DNA from: JBBROS01 sp965217935
Lineage (GTDB): Bacteria > Pseudomonadota > Alphaproteobacteria > Acetobacterales > Acetobacteraceae
Direction of reading: 5' to 3'
DNA: 64,000 nt
Assembly: GCA_965217935.1 (NCBI GenBank)
Contig: OZ244581.1
Location: forward strand, 558,001 to 622,000
The notes below the pieces were generated by a model. It was not told the origin of the DNA, ran no database searches, and was given only the letters and a program-made list of their open reading frames with translations. The stretch's first letter is position 1, and each line of letters opens with the position of its first letter. This document shows, piece after piece, positions 1 to 9,300 of this stretch. Made by a program: the position numbers and the translations under genes.

Positions 1-635
1 AGGAGTTCAAGGGCAAGAAAGTCGCCATCCTCAACGACAACACCGCCTACGGCAAAGGCCTTGCCACCGAGACCAAGAAATACATGAACGAGGCCGGGTT
101 GAAGGAGGCGATGGATGCCACCTACACCCCCGGCGAGAAGGACTACTCCGCCCTGGTCAGCCGCATGAAGCAGGCGGACATCAACGTCATCTACATCGGC
201 GGCTACCACACCGAAACCGGTCTAATCGCCCGCCAGGCGAAAGAGCAGGGCATGAACGTCACCATCGTCGGCGGCGACGCCCTGGCCAGCACGGAATTCT
301 GGCAGATCGCCGGCCCGGCTGGGGAAGGTACCATCATGACCTTTCCATCCGACCCGCGGAAGCGCCCGGAAGCGGCCAAAGTCGTTGAAGAATTCAAGAA
401 AAACAATTTCGAGCCAGAAGGTTATACGCTCTACACGTATGCTGCGATCCAGACCTGGGCCGCAGGCGTGAACAAAGCCGGCGACACCGACCCGCGCAAA
501 GTCGCGGCCGCTTTGAAAGAGCTTAAAGACATCCCCACCGTCCTAGGCCCAATCACGTTTGACAAGAAGGGCGATGTGACCGAGGCCGGCTATGCCCTTT
601 ATATCTGGAAAAGCGGCAACTACGCGCAGATGTAA
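1..635 (+). CDS. Branched-chain amino acid ABC transporter substrate-binding protein (5' partial)
   Basis: The open frame runs in from the left edge (first whole codon at base 3), so the signal peptide and N-terminal lobe lie outside the window. What remains is the C-terminal part of a type I periplasmic binding protein of the LivJ/LivK class: a KKVAILNDNTAYGKG strand-helix, the INVIYIGGYHTETG segment of the second lobe, and a closing GPITFDKKGDVTEAGYALY block typical of Leu/Ile/Val receptors. It would bind an amino acid or amide in the periplasm for a LivHMGF importer; the other transporter genes are not downstream. The ligand cannot be deduced. Family confidence is high. Confidence 0.88.
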   Translation, partial: EFKGKKVAILNDNTAYGKGLATETKKYMNEAGLKEAMDATYTPGEKDYSALVSRMKQADINVIYIGGYHTETGLIARQAKEQGMNVTIVGGDALASTEFWQIAGPAGEGTIMTFPSDPRKRPEAAKVVEEFKKNNFEPEGYTLYTYAAIQTWAAGVNKAGDTDPRKVAAALKELKDIPTVLGPITFDKKGDVTEAGYALYIWKSGNYAQM

Positions 636-678
636 CTTAGATTCCGGGCCTCGGTCTCGACCGAGGCCTGGTCGCTCG

Positions 679-1176
679 TCACGCGGCCACGACCGTGATC
701 CGGTGGTAGGTCCGGCCGAAATAAATCAGTCCTTCGTGGGCGGCGCCAAGCTGGATCGCCTGCACGGCGCAAAAGAAGACCGTATGCGTCCCCACCTCGG
801 CGACGCTTGAAATCGTGCAGTCGAAGGAGACCACGGCCCCTTGCAGGACTGGCGCGCCCGTTTCGAGCGCTGTCCATTCGTGGCTTGAGAAACGCTGTGA
901 CTGCGGCACGTCCGTCAACCCGGCGAATATTGGCGACAAGTGTTCCTGCGACGCGGCCAGCGTGTTCACGCAAAGTATCCCGCTGGCTTTCAACGGATCA
1001 TGATTGTCACTGCTGCGATTGAGGCAAAGCAGAAGGGTTGGCGGGTCGTCCGTTACACTGCAAACAGCCGAGGCGGTAAATCCTCTCGGCCCATCCGCCC
1101 CCATCGTTGTCACTACGTTGACGGCTGCCCCGAGCCTGGCCATCGCATCCCGGTAGATCGTCTTGTCAACCAACAT
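679..1176 (-). CDS. RutF-like flavin reductase domain protein
   Basis: About 165 residues. The sequence closely follows E. coli RutF, the NADH:FMN reductase that feeds reduced flavin to the pyrimidine oxygenase RutA: FRDAM-like start, GAAVNVVTT, GFTASAVCSVTDDPPTLLLCLNR, and SFDC...GTHTVFFCAV. These are the FMN-binding split-barrel motifs of the flavin reductase-like family. I chose the ATG at 1176 because a GGAG lies five bases upstream; a GTG two codons earlier is also possible. No rutA-E genes are next to it, so it may serve another flavin-dependent monooxygenase. It converges on the binding-protein gene to its left. Confidence 0.78.
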   Translation of the reverse strand: MLVDKTIYRDAMARLGAAVNVVTTMGADGPRGFTASAVCSVTDDPPTLLLCLNRSSDNHDPLKASGILCVNTLAASQEHLSPIFAGLTDVPQSQRFSSHEWTALETGAPVLQGAVVSFDCTISSVAEVGTHTVFFCAVQAIQLGAAHEGLIYFGRTYHRITVVAA

Positions 1177-1331
1177 GCCCACTCCGCTTTTGGAAGTGTG
1201 CCAAATCTTCCCAAACTCCGCTAGACTGCAACCGCCCTGGCTGAAGCGTCAGGACGTCAATTGCCAATCGGGATCAGCCCAGGAAGCTTGTCGCCCTGAC
1301 ACGGCCAACGCGCCAAGGGTCCAGCCCAACA

Positions 1332-1360
1332 GAAAAACGGGCGTTGATGAAACGCCCGTC
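1332..1360 (-). terminator. Rho-independent terminator after csbD
   Basis: A perfect 9-bp inverted repeat (1337-1345 and 1351-1359) with a 5-base loop is followed, on the minus strand, by a run of five T residues. It sits 25 bases past the stop of the CsbD gene, in the orientation expected for ending that transcript. Confidence 0.85.
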
Positions 1361-1384
1361 TTGTCAAACTCTGTATAGCTGAAA

Positions 1385-1567
1385 TTAATCAGTCGCGTCG
1401 CGGACCGTGTCCTTGGCGCCGCCAACAGCGCTCTCGGTCTTGCCTTTGACCTGATCGGCCTGGCCCTCGGCTTGCATTTTTTCGTCGCCGGTCACCTTGC
1501 CAATGCCCTCTTTGACGTTGCCCTTGACCTTGTCCCAAGCGCCTTCAACGCGGTTCTCGTCAACCAT
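1385..1567 (-). CDS. CsbD family stress-response protein
   Basis: A 60-residue acidic, low-complexity hydrophilic protein with the CsbD signature: an N-terminal NRVEGAWDKVKGNVKEGIGK block, then a DEKMQAEGQADQVKGK repeat-like block. CsbD proteins accumulate during general stress in many bacteria; the biochemical role is unknown. The ATG has a strong GGAGG eight bases upstream, and a clear terminator follows the gene, so it is probably a monocistronic, well expressed transcript. There are no membrane segments. The family call is firm; the stress role is by analogy. Confidence 0.92.
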   Translation of the reverse strand: MVDENRVEGAWDKVKGNVKEGIGKVTGDEKMQAEGQADQVKGKTESAVGGAKDTVRDATD

Positions 1568-1641
1568 ATCTATTCCTCCAATTCACGGCTCGTGCCGCTA
1601 TAATGTTAACGCCCATAACCGATCGCGGTTCCCCGCAATCA

Positions 1642-3075
1642 TCACGCGGCCGATAGCGGCGGCGCTACCTCCTCCAACGACTTCCGCGCCGCCTCCACCC
1701 CGAGCGCCGCCTGCATGATGGCCGCCCCGATCATCAGCCCGCCGCCCAGCAGATACCCCCACAGCACCTCGTCTCTCGACCCGCTCTGGATCAGCGTGCC
1801 GAACACGACCGGCCCGGCCACCCCGCCCAGCCCCGTCCCGAAGGCATAGAACACCGCGATCGCGATGGCCCGCACCTCCAACGGAAACGTCTCCCCGACC
1901 GTGAGATAAGCCGAGGACGCCGCGGCCGAGGCGAAGAAGAAGATGACGCTCCATCCGACCGTCAACTCCGCAGCCGTCAGCAGGTCCTGCTGGAACAAGA
2001 AGCCGACCACCACCATCAGAACCCCGGAGAGCCCGTAGGTTGCGCTGATCATCGTCTTGCGCCCGATCGTGTCGAACAGCCGCCCGAGGATCAGCGGCCC
2101 GGCGAAGTTGCCGGCCGCGAACGGCAGGATGAACCACCCGACATGCGCCGACGGAACGTTGTAGAATTTTTCCAGGATCAGCGCATAGGTAAAGAACACC
2201 GCATTGTAGAAGAACGCCTGCGCCGCCATCAGAACAACGCCCATCAGCGCCCGCTGCCGATAGTCGCGCGCCAGCACCTTCAAGCTCTCTCCGAACCAGC
2301 CGCCTTTATGAATGCGCAGCCGCAACCGGTCCTTCGGCACCGGCGGCAGCGGCTGGCCCGTCTCCTGCGCGATCCGCACCTCAAGCTTGCTCAGCACGTC
2401 CGCCGCCTCCTCCGGCCGCCCGTGCGTCATCAGCCAGCGCGGGCTCTCCGGGATGAACCGACGCAGGAACAGCACCACGAGACCGATCCCGCCGCCCACG
2501 ATGAACGCGAGCCGCCAACCCCATTCCGGGTCCATGAACGCCGGGTCGAGCACCACGATCGCGGCCAGCGCCCCCATCGCGGCCCCAATCCAGAAACTGC
2601 CGTTGATGATCAGGTCGGTGAACCCGCGCCGCCGGGCCGGGATCAGCTCCTGGATCGTCGCGTTGATCGCGGAATACTCGCCGCCGATGCCGAGTCCGGT
2701 GATGAACCGGAACAGGGCCAGGGAGAAGCCGTCCCAGGACAACCCCGACGCGATCGTGCCGGCCAGGTAGACCAGCAACGTCACGGTGAACAGCTTCTTG
2801 CGCCCCAGCCGGTCGGTCAGCCAGCCGAAGAACAGCGCACCCACCACCGCGCCCACCAAATAGGCGCTCGCGGTCAGGCCGAACTGCGATTCCGTCAGCT
2901 CCAAGCTGGGGCTATGGGAGATGGCGCCCGCCAAGGAGCCCACCAGAGTGACTTCAAGCCCGTCCAGTATCCAGGTAATGCCCAGCGCGATCACCACCAG
3001 CCAATGGAACCGGGTCCACGGCAGGCGATCGAGCCGTTCGGGCACGTCGGTTTCGAAAACGTCGCCTTCCGCCAT
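1642..3075 (-). CDS. MFS transporter, sugar/metabolite-porter type
   Basis: A 477-residue, 12-helix major facilitator. Diagnostic loops are visible: GWLTDRLGRKKLF between helices 2 and 3, GIGGEYSAINATIQELIPARRRG around helices 4 and 5, RFIPESPRWL at the start of the central loop, and RLFDTIGRKTM in the second half. The PESPRWL motif and overall layout match the sugar porter/aromatic-acid symporter branch, so a proton-coupled carbohydrate or organic-acid carrier of the inner membrane is likely; the substrate is not deducible. A GGGAGGGG lies upstream of the ATG. About 890 bases without a gene separate it from fusA. Confidence 0.88.
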   Translation of the reverse strand: MAEGDVFETDVPERLDRLPWTRFHWLVVIALGITWILDGLEVTLVGSLAGAISHSPSLELTESQFGLTASAYLVGAVVGALFFGWLTDRLGRKKLFTVTLLVYLAGTIASGLSWDGFSLALFRFITGLGIGGEYSAINATIQELIPARRRGFTDLIINGSFWIGAAMGALAAIVVLDPAFMDPEWGWRLAFIVGGGIGLVVLFLRRFIPESPRWLMTHGRPEEAADVLSKLEVRIAQETGQPLPPVPKDRLRLRIHKGGWFGESLKVLARDYRQRALMGVVLMAAQAFFYNAVFFTYALILEKFYNVPSAHVGWFILPFAAGNFAGPLILGRLFDTIGRKTMISATYGLSGVLMVVVGFLFQQDLLTAAELTVGWSVIFFFASAAASSAYLTVGETFPLEVRAIAIAVFYAFGTGLGGVAGPVVFGTLIQSGSRDEVLWGYLLGGGLMIGAAIMQAALGVEAARKSLEEVAPPLSAA

Positions 3076-3968
3076 GCAACCGAACCCCTCCCAACTTTCG
3101 CTAGCTTATCCACACCGTCAATAGCCCGTGACGTCAAGCCTGCAGCAGCAAAGTTCACGACCTCCCGCGCCGCTTTCCATGCGCGCTGTTGCAATGCCGG
3201 TTCGCCTATCCCGAGCGCACGCGCGGTTGTCCCGACAGGCGGCCGCGGCACGACCAGTTGTCAGGCTGCAGCATTTTCAAGAAGGCTGAGCGTTACCGCC
3301 CGCGACAGCGGCTGCAAGCACGGCCTTGCTTTCCACAGGTTCTCAACCATGCTGCGGTCCGATGCCGGTCCCGTGATCCCCTCTGGACTGTCCGGATCTT
3401 CGTCGCCTTGCGCGACGGCGACTCGGACGGCGGCAAAGTCTGCGCGGTTGCCGGGCAGACCGCGTCCGGTGATTTTGAAACCTCACGCACCTAGTTCAAC
3501 GGCCGCGCGCGCCGCCTCAAAAGCCGGACGCGACGTCTTTGCATCACAAGCCTCTCCTGTGCGCGGGTCCATCAAACAAACCGGCAGGCATGCGAAGGAG
3601 TGGCGCAACGGACCGGTTTGCGCTGGGCCAGCAAATGCGGAACGTGGAGCTTCGATTGCCAGACGCTTTACCAGTTCAACAAACGCGCCTGCAGCATGAC
3701 GACACGGACGATAACCGCTTTTCGAAGGGATAATCTGCCGCAGCCCTCGGCTCAGCAGTTGCCTGCCAAACGCCTACCAGCGCCGGCTTCGCCTCAAGAC
3801 ACTGCTGCCCGGGGTCAGCGACATCATGAATTCGGGTGTCATCGCGTGGTTCAATCACACGATGCGTTCACTCGAAGGTCGTTCGCAGCTTCGCGAGCAA
3901 CGCACGCGCTGTCCTGCAAACCTAGGCTCAAGGCCCGGCGAGCATCGGCTGGCCGGGTCTATCAATGA
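3076..3968. other. Gene-poor spacer, no supported gene
   Basis: About 890 bases between the MFS gene and the end of fusA. Open frames here are short and Arg/Pro/Ser-rich in every frame, with no recognisable family and no convincing start sites. It looks like eroded sequence; I saw no terminal repeats or RNA gene in it. Confidence 0.5.
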
Positions 3969-6059
3969 TTAGGCGCTCTTGGCCATGATCTCGTCCGCAA
4001 TCATCCGCGGCACCGGGTCATAATGATGGAACTGCATCGTGAAGCTTGCCCGGCCCTTGGTCATGCCCCTCAACTGGCTGATATAGCCAAACATTTCCTT
4101 CAACGGCACATGCGCTCGGACGATGACGGTGCTGCCGCTGCTGTCCTGGCTCTGGATCACGCCTCGCCGCCGGTTCAGGTCGCCAACCACGTCGCCCACA
4201 TGGTCCTGCGGCGTGGTGACCTCGACATCCATGATCGGCTCCAGAATAATCGGCGACGCCTTTTTCATGCCGTCGCGGAAGCAGGCCTTGGCCGCGATCT
4301 CGAACGCGAGCGCCGAGGAGTCGACGTCGTGGTATTTCCCGTCCACGAGCGTGTATTTGAAGTCCACTGTCGGGAACCCGGCCAGCACGCCCGTCTCGGC
4401 CTGGTTGCGAATGCCTTTTTCCACCGCCGGGATGTATTCCTTCGGCACCGACCCGCCGACGACCTTGTTTTCGAACACCACGCCGCCGTTCCGGTCCATC
4501 GGCTCGAACACGATCTTCACCTCGGCATACTGCCCGCTGCCGCCCGACTGCTTCTTGTGGGTGTAGATCTCCGTATGCGGGCGGCTGATCGTCTCGCGGT
4601 ATGCCACCTGCGGCGCGCCGATATTGGCATCGACCCCATACTCCCGCCGCAACCGGTCGACGATGATCTCCAGGTGCAGCTCGCCCATTCCGGAAAGAAT
4701 GGTCTGCCCGCTCTCCTGATCGGTCTTGAGCCGCAAGCTCGGGTCCTCGCCCGCCAGCTTCTGCAAGCCGAGCGTCATCTTCTCGACGCCGTCCTTCGTC
4801 TTCGGCTCGACCGAAATGTCGATCACCGGCACCGGGAACGCCATCCGCTCCAGCACCACCGGGTCCTGGCTGCTGGCCAGCGTGTCGCCGGTCTGGGTGT
4901 CCTTCAGGCCCACGAACGCCGCGATGTCCCCGGCATGGACCTCCTTGATCTCGTCGCGCTTGTCAGCGTGCATCTGGAACATCCGGCCGATGCGTTCCTT
5001 GGTGCCTTTCGTCGTGTTCTGCACCGTGTCGCCGCTCTTCAGGGTGCCGGCATAGACCCGCACGAACGTCAGCGTGCCATACTTATCGTTGATGATCTTG
5101 AACGCGAGCCCGGCGAAGGGAAGCTCCGGGTCGGCCGGGATGACCCGCCGATCCTCGTTGTCCTCCTCGCCCTCTTCCGCCGCGACCTTGATGCCCGCCA
5201 CATCGATCGGGCTCGGCAGATAGTCCAGCACCGCGTCCAGCAACGGCTGCACGCCCTTGTTCTTGAACGCGGTCCCGCACAGGACTGGCCGGAAGGCGCC
5301 GCTGATCGTCCCTGCCTTGATGCAACGCTTCAAGGTGGCGACATCCACATCGCCCTTTTCGAAATATTCCTCCATCGCCGCGTCATCGACACTCAGCGCC
5401 GTGTCCAGCAACGTCTGCCGGGCCTCTGCCGCCTTCTCCTTCAGGTCGGCCGGGATTTCCTCGTCATGGAACTTGGCGCCAAGCTCGCCGCCCTCCCAGA
5501 CGATCGCCTTCATCTCGACCAGGTCGACCACGCCCAGGAACCCGTCCTCGATCCCGATCGGCAGCTGCAGCGGCAGCGCTACGATATCGAGCTTTTCCTT
5601 CAGCGTGTCGAACGCGCGATAGAAATCCGCCCCGGTCCGGTCCAGCTTATTGATGAAGATGACGCGCGGAACATTATATCGGTCCGCCAGCCGCCAGTTG
5701 GTCTCGCTCTGCGGCTGTACCCCGGCCACGCCCTCGATAATAAACACCGCGCCATCCAGCACGCGCAAGCTGCGATTCACCTCGATGTTGAAATCGATGT
5801 GGCCCGGGGTGTCAATGATGTTGATCCGGTGTTCCTTCCACTCGCAGGTCACGGCCGCGGACGTGATCGTGATGCCCCGCTCCCGCTCCTGCGCCATGTA
5901 GTCGGTCGTGGTGTTGCCATCATGCACTTCGCCGATGCGGTGCGACACGCCCGTGTAGTATAGGATCCGCTCCGTCGTCGTGGTCTTGCCGGCGTCGATA
6001 TGCGCGGTGATCCCGATGTTGCGAATTTTGGCAAGCGAGTTGAGGGCGGCGTCGGACAC
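3969..6059 (-). CDS. fusA: Translation elongation factor G
   Basis: EF-G, the GTPase that drives ribosomal translocation and, with RRF, recycling. The start is taken as GTG at 6059, giving VSDAALNSLAKIRNIGITAH and 696 residues, the usual EF-G length; the longer upstream open frame has no homologous N-terminus, and GGAG sits about nine bases before this GTG. Motifs: P-loop AHIDAGKTTT, switch II DTPGHIDF, NKLDRTGAD, then domain II, the domain III GMGELHLEI signature, domain IV (YTHKKQSGGSGQYAEV) and domain V. Unusually it stands alone, without rpsL, rpsG or tuf next to it, so it may be a relocated or second copy. Confidence 0.95.
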   Translation of the reverse strand: MSDAALNSLAKIRNIGITAHIDAGKTTTTERILYYTGVSHRIGEVHDGNTTTDYMAQERERGITITSAAVTCEWKEHRINIIDTPGHIDFNIEVNRSLRVLDGAVFIIEGVAGVQPQSETNWRLADRYNVPRVIFINKLDRTGADFYRAFDTLKEKLDIVALPLQLPIGIEDGFLGVVDLVEMKAIVWEGGELGAKFHDEEIPADLKEKAAEARQTLLDTALSVDDAAMEEYFEKGDVDVATLKRCIKAGTISGAFRPVLCGTAFKNKGVQPLLDAVLDYLPSPIDVAGIKVAAEEGEEDNEDRRVIPADPELPFAGLAFKIINDKYGTLTFVRVYAGTLKSGDTVQNTTKGTKERIGRMFQMHADKRDEIKEVHAGDIAAFVGLKDTQTGDTLASSQDPVVLERMAFPVPVIDISVEPKTKDGVEKMTLGLQKLAGEDPSLRLKTDQESGQTILSGMGELHLEIIVDRLRREYGVDANIGAPQVAYRETISRPHTEIYTHKKQSGGSGQYAEVKIVFEPMDRNGGVVFENKVVGGSVPKEYIPAVEKGIRNQAETGVLAGFPTVDFKYTLVDGKYHDVDSSALAFEIAAKACFRDGMKKASPIILEPIMDVEVTTPQDHVGDVVGDLNRRRGVIQSQDSSGSTVIVRAHVPLKEMFGYISQLRGMTKGRASFTMQFHHYDPVPRMIADEIMAKSA

Positions 6060-6226
6060 GAGATCGATCTCCAAACGGGGCCGGGCGCAGCGGATATGTC
6101 CGCGCGCCCGGCGTGGCGATGCGCCCCGAGATGGGGGCGTTCGATGATTGGTCTGGTATGTGTGGCAAAAGACCATGAAATGCAAGCGCGGCAAGCGTGC
6201 TATGGTCCTCGAAACGGGAGTTCGCA

Positions 6227-6727
6227 ATGACCTTCATGCAATCGCGACCAGGCCGAAGCACAGCAATGACAAGGCGCTTTCTCGGCTCATGCCTCGTTGC
6301 GGCCCTGCTCCTGTGCGGCCCGCCCGCCCGCGCGCAGGATGGGATCGCCACCAGGCAGGCGAACGGCGAGTTCCGGCAGACGGTCCAGGTCTTGGTCAAA
6401 GGCATCGAGGCCATGAGCCTCACGTTGTTCGCCACCATCAATCATGCCGCCGGGGCCGAGGGCGCCGGCCTGAGCCTCCGCCCGACGACGCTGCTGATCT
6501 TCGGCAGTCCCAAAGCCGGCACGCCGCTGATGCGGCAGAACCAGCTTCTCGGCCTCGAACTGCCGCTGAAGCTCCTGATTTGGCAAGACGAGGCCGGCAA
6601 GGTTATGGTTTCCTATGTCCAGCCCGTCTGGACAGCCCAGCGCTTCGGTCTCGATCCCGCCAAGCAGCCAATTCCCGCAATGGCCGACGCGCTCGCCAGC
6701 CTAGCGGGCCTCGCCGCGAGACAATAA
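6227..6727 (+). CDS. Secreted DUF302 domain protein
   Basis: About 166 residues, divergent from fusA. The N-terminus has basic residues then a hydrophobic stretch (FLGSCLVAALLLCGPPARAQ) ending in a signal-peptidase-like ARAQ, so export to the periplasm is likely. The mature part has the DUF302 core: a TLFATINHAAGAEGAGL strand-helix, the LIFGSPKAGTPLM motif and a C-terminal half resembling LLIWQDEAGKVMVSY. The function of DUF302 is unknown. The ATG at 6227 has GGGAG six bases upstream; an internal ATG at 6266 would still leave the signal peptide intact. Confidence 0.85.
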   Translation: MTFMQSRPGRSTAMTRRFLGSCLVAALLLCGPPARAQDGIATRQANGEFRQTVQVLVKGIEAMSLTLFATINHAAGAEGAGLSLRPTTLLIFGSPKAGTPLMRQNQLLGLELPLKLLIWQDEAGKVMVSYVQPVWTAQRFGLDPAKQPIPAMADALASLAGLAARQ

Positions 6728-6743
6728 AAACGCAGCATGCCGT

Positions 6744-6917
6744 TTGCCTGTCATCGAAGCCAAGCAGGCGCTGATTGTCGAGAGCGGCGGCGACTAAGGA
6801 CTCCTCCTGCACATCACCCCCGGCCATCTCGCGGTCCGCCTCCTACCGCAAATCTTGGCGGGCCTCTTCGGCGCCGAAATCATGCCCCAGTCGTTGCAAA
6901 TCTACCGTCTTGATTGA
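6744..6917 (+). pseudogene. Possible small reading frame broken by a stop codon
   Basis: In one frame, starting at a TTG 16 bases after the DUF302 gene, the translation begins LPVIEAKQALIVESGGD, meets a TAA at 6795-6797, then continues as LLLHITPGHLAVRLLPQIL up to a TGA at 6915. The composition on both sides of the stop is protein-like, suggesting a degraded short gene or the tail of a larger lost one. I do not recognise the family, and chance cannot be excluded. Confidence 0.3.
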
Positions 6918-7205
6918 AACGTTTGCTTCCGCGCCGACCCGTCCGCCGGGTTTGATCCACGAGGTTGGGCGCCGGAGCGCGCGTCGGAACGGCCTACGAT
7001 GGTCTGGACAGCCCGTTTCGCCCGCGATCCCGCAGGCCACGTCACCCGCCACGGCGACGGCTTTGAATGGACGTACGCTCAACGGCCCTTCCCTAGACCG
7101 TCGCCCAGGCTGTGTCAGGGCGGCGGTCTTGCCTTGTTTGGGCGACCAACCATGTCGCCTGATCGGCCCCGCTCGCGCGGTTCCAGTCAGGGCGAAATTG
7201 GTCTA

Positions 7206-8381
7206 ATACCAACGGCCCTTTGCTCTGACTCAAATGTGATTAGGTCCGGCTCGCAGCGGACTGATCCAGTCTGCCATTGCATTGATAGAGGCAGGCATGA
7301 CGATTTCGATCACCCGCACGGAGCACACGGCAGCCGACTTGCGTCGGCAGGCAGCCGACACATCTGACGCGGCGGTTGTGCGTCGCTTGCTGGCCTTGGC
7401 GCTGATTTTGGACGGGCATACGCGCGAGGACGCCGCGCGTATGGCGGGCATGGATCGGCAAACCTTGCGCGACTGGGCGCATCGCTACAACGTCGAAGGC
7501 GTGTCCGGTTTGAACAATCGCCATGCAGGCGGGGTCAAGCCCCGCTTGTCGCCGCAGCAGGAAGCCGACGTGGCACGTTGGATGCGAGAAGGGCCTGACA
7601 TCAAGACGGATGGCGTCGTGCGCTGGCGCTGCGTGGACATCCAGGAGCGGATCGAGCGCGTGCTGAAGGTGCGCCTGCACGAGCGCAGCGTCGGCAAGCT
7701 GCTGCACCGGCTGGGCTTCTCCCACATCTCGGCGCGCCCGCGCCATCCCAAGGCGGATACTGTAGCGCAAGCGTCTTTCAGGCCGGGTTCGCCGCTCTTA
7801 TAACCGCTGCCCTGCCGGACGCCGTCAAGGCAGCGGATACGCCCATCGAGGTCTGGCATCAGGATGAGGCCCGCGTCGGCCAGCAAGGCACGCTGACTTA
7901 CGTCTGGGCCAAGACGGGTAGCAGGCCGCAAGCCTTGAAGGACCTGCGCTATCAGTGGGCCTACCTGTTCGGAGCGGTCTGCGCCGAGCGCGGCGTGGGC
8001 GCGGGTTTGGTGCTGCCCTACGCCAACACCCAGGCGATGAGCCTGCACCTGGCCGAGATCAGCCGCAATGTGGCGCCTGGCGCGCACGCCATCGTGGTGC
8101 TGGACGGCGCTGGGTGGCACAAAACGGGCGGGCGCCTATGCATACCCGGCAACATCAGCCTGTTGCACCTGCCGCCCTACAGCCCGGAGTTGAACCCGGT
8201 TGAGGCCATCTGGGAATACCTTCGCGGCAACACGCTGAGCAACCGGGTGTTCGCCAACTACGATGCCGTCGTGGACGCTTGCTGCAACGCCTGGACCTGG
8301 CTGATGGAGGCACCGGACCGCATCCAATCCATCGCAACCAGGCCATGGGTAAAAGCGGTCATGGCATAGGGCCGTTGGTAT
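7206..8381 (+). mobile_element. IS630-family insertion sequence
   Basis: The element is bounded by a 13-bp perfect inverted repeat: 7206-7218 (ATACCAACGGCCC) and its reverse complement at 8369-8381. If the TA at 7207-7208 and 8379-8380 is counted as the target duplication, the core is 7209-8378; IS630 elements insert at TA. It carries one transposase gene split by a frameshift. The right end lies at the 3' end of the convergent ftsY gene and supplies its last codons and stop. Confidence 0.9.
7297..8369 (+). pseudogene. IS630 transposase, frameshifted
   Basis: The N-terminal part (7297 to about 7780) has the helix-turn-helix of IS630 transposases (EDAARMAGMDRQTLRDWAHRY) and the RWRCVDIQERIERV linker region. 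The frame then shifts by -1 near 7780, after which the catalytic half is recovered: PIEVWHQDEARVGQQG with the first Asp, IVVLDGAGWHKTG, and the YSPELNPVEAIWEYLR block with the last acidic residue. One missing C in a CCAG context explains the shift, so it is probably a point deletion. A programmed -1 frameshift is the alternative, but no classical slippery heptamer is evident. Confidence 0.85.
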
Positions 8382-9300
8382 AAGCCGCCCCTACCAGCCC
8401 CCGCGCGAAATCCATCGCCGCGAACGGCCGCAGATCATCCGCCCGCTCCCCCACCCCCACCGCATGGACCGGCAACCCGAACCCGTCCGCCAAAGCCACC
8501 ACGACGCCCCCCCGCGCGCTCCCGTCCAGCTTCGTCACCACCAGCCCCGTCACCGCGACCAGCTCCTTGAACACCCGGACCTGCTCGATCGCGTTCTGCC
8601 CGGTCGTCGCATCCACCACCAGCAGCACGGAATGCGGCGCCGCCGGGTCCTGCTTCTTCAGCACCCGGATCAGCTTCGACAGCTCCTCCATCAGCGCGCC
8701 CTTGTTGTGCAGCCGCCCCGCGGTGTCGATCAGCAGCACGTCCACGCCCTCCGCCTTCGCCCGGGACAGCGCATTGAACGCGAGCCCGGCGGAATCCGCG
8801 TTCGCCGCCCCGCTCACCACCGGCGCCCCGGTCCGCTCCCCCCAAACCTGCAACTGCTCCACCGCCGCCGCCCGGAACGTATCCCCCGCCACCAGCATCG
8901 GCCGCAGCCCGTCCTGCGCGTAGCCCCGCGCCATCTTCCCGATCGTCGTCGTCTTCCCCGTCCCGTTCACCCCCACCACCAGCACCACGTGCGGCTTCAA
9001 CGCCAGATCGATCGCCAACGGCTGCGCCGCCGGCTCCAGGATCGCCGCGATCTCGCCTGCCAGGGCCTGCCTCACCTCGGCATCCGTCACCTCCGCCCCG
9101 AACCGGCTGCGGCGGAAATTATCGATGATATGCTGCGCGACCGCAGGCCCCATGTCGGCCGCGATCAGAAGCTCCTCCAGCTCCTCCAGCGCCGCGTCGT
9201 CCAGCGTCCGCTTCGTGAACGTGGCCGAAATCCCCGTCGTCAGTTTCTGCGTGGACCGGCTCAGCCCCTCCTTCAGCCGCGAGAAGAACCCGAGCGCCAT
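8359..9300 (-). CDS. ftsY: Signal recognition particle receptor FtsY
   Basis: SRP receptor GTPase that docks ribosome-SRP complexes at the inner membrane for co-translational insertion. 313 residues, the short form without a long acidic A domain: N-domain helices (1-100), P-loop GVNGTGKTTT at 110-119, DTAGR at 192-196, TKLDG at 256-260, and RADDLRPF near 286. Its ATG overlaps the mtaB stop by one base, so it is the third gene of dapF-mtaB-ftsY. The last ~7 residues (Y307 to P313) and the TGA are encoded inside the IS630 right end, replacing the native C-terminus. The loss is small and lies beyond the GTPase core, so the protein is probably functional. Confidence 0.95.
   Translation of the reverse strand: MALGFFSRLKEGLSRSTQKLTTGISATFTKRTLDDAALEELEELLIAADMGPAVAQHIIDNFRRSRFGAEVTDAEVRQALAGEIAAILEPAAQPLAIDLALKPHVVLVVGVNGTGKTTTIGKMARGYAQDGLRPMLVAGDTFRAAAVEQLQVWGERTGAPVVSGAANADSAGLAFNALSRAKAEGVDVLLIDTAGRLHNKGALMEELSKLIRVLKKQDPAAPHSVLLVVDATTGQNAIEQVRVFKELVAVTGLVVTKLDGSARGGVVVALADGFGLPVHAVGVGERADDLRPFAAMDFARGLVGAAYTNGPMP

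Noticed and set aside
3600..3968. A possible small gene left of fusA
   Set aside because: No ribosome site, no conserved motif and biased composition in all frames.
4023..5963. A 646-codon plus-strand open frame across fusA
   Set aside because: It is the antisense shadow of fusA: extreme His/Arg/Leu content, no domain, while the minus strand encodes a complete EF-G.
6775..7206. A 143-codon plus-strand frame before the IS630
   Set aside because: Composition is Ser/Pro/Arg-rich, no family is visible, and it ends at the IS left repeat; treated as non-coding.
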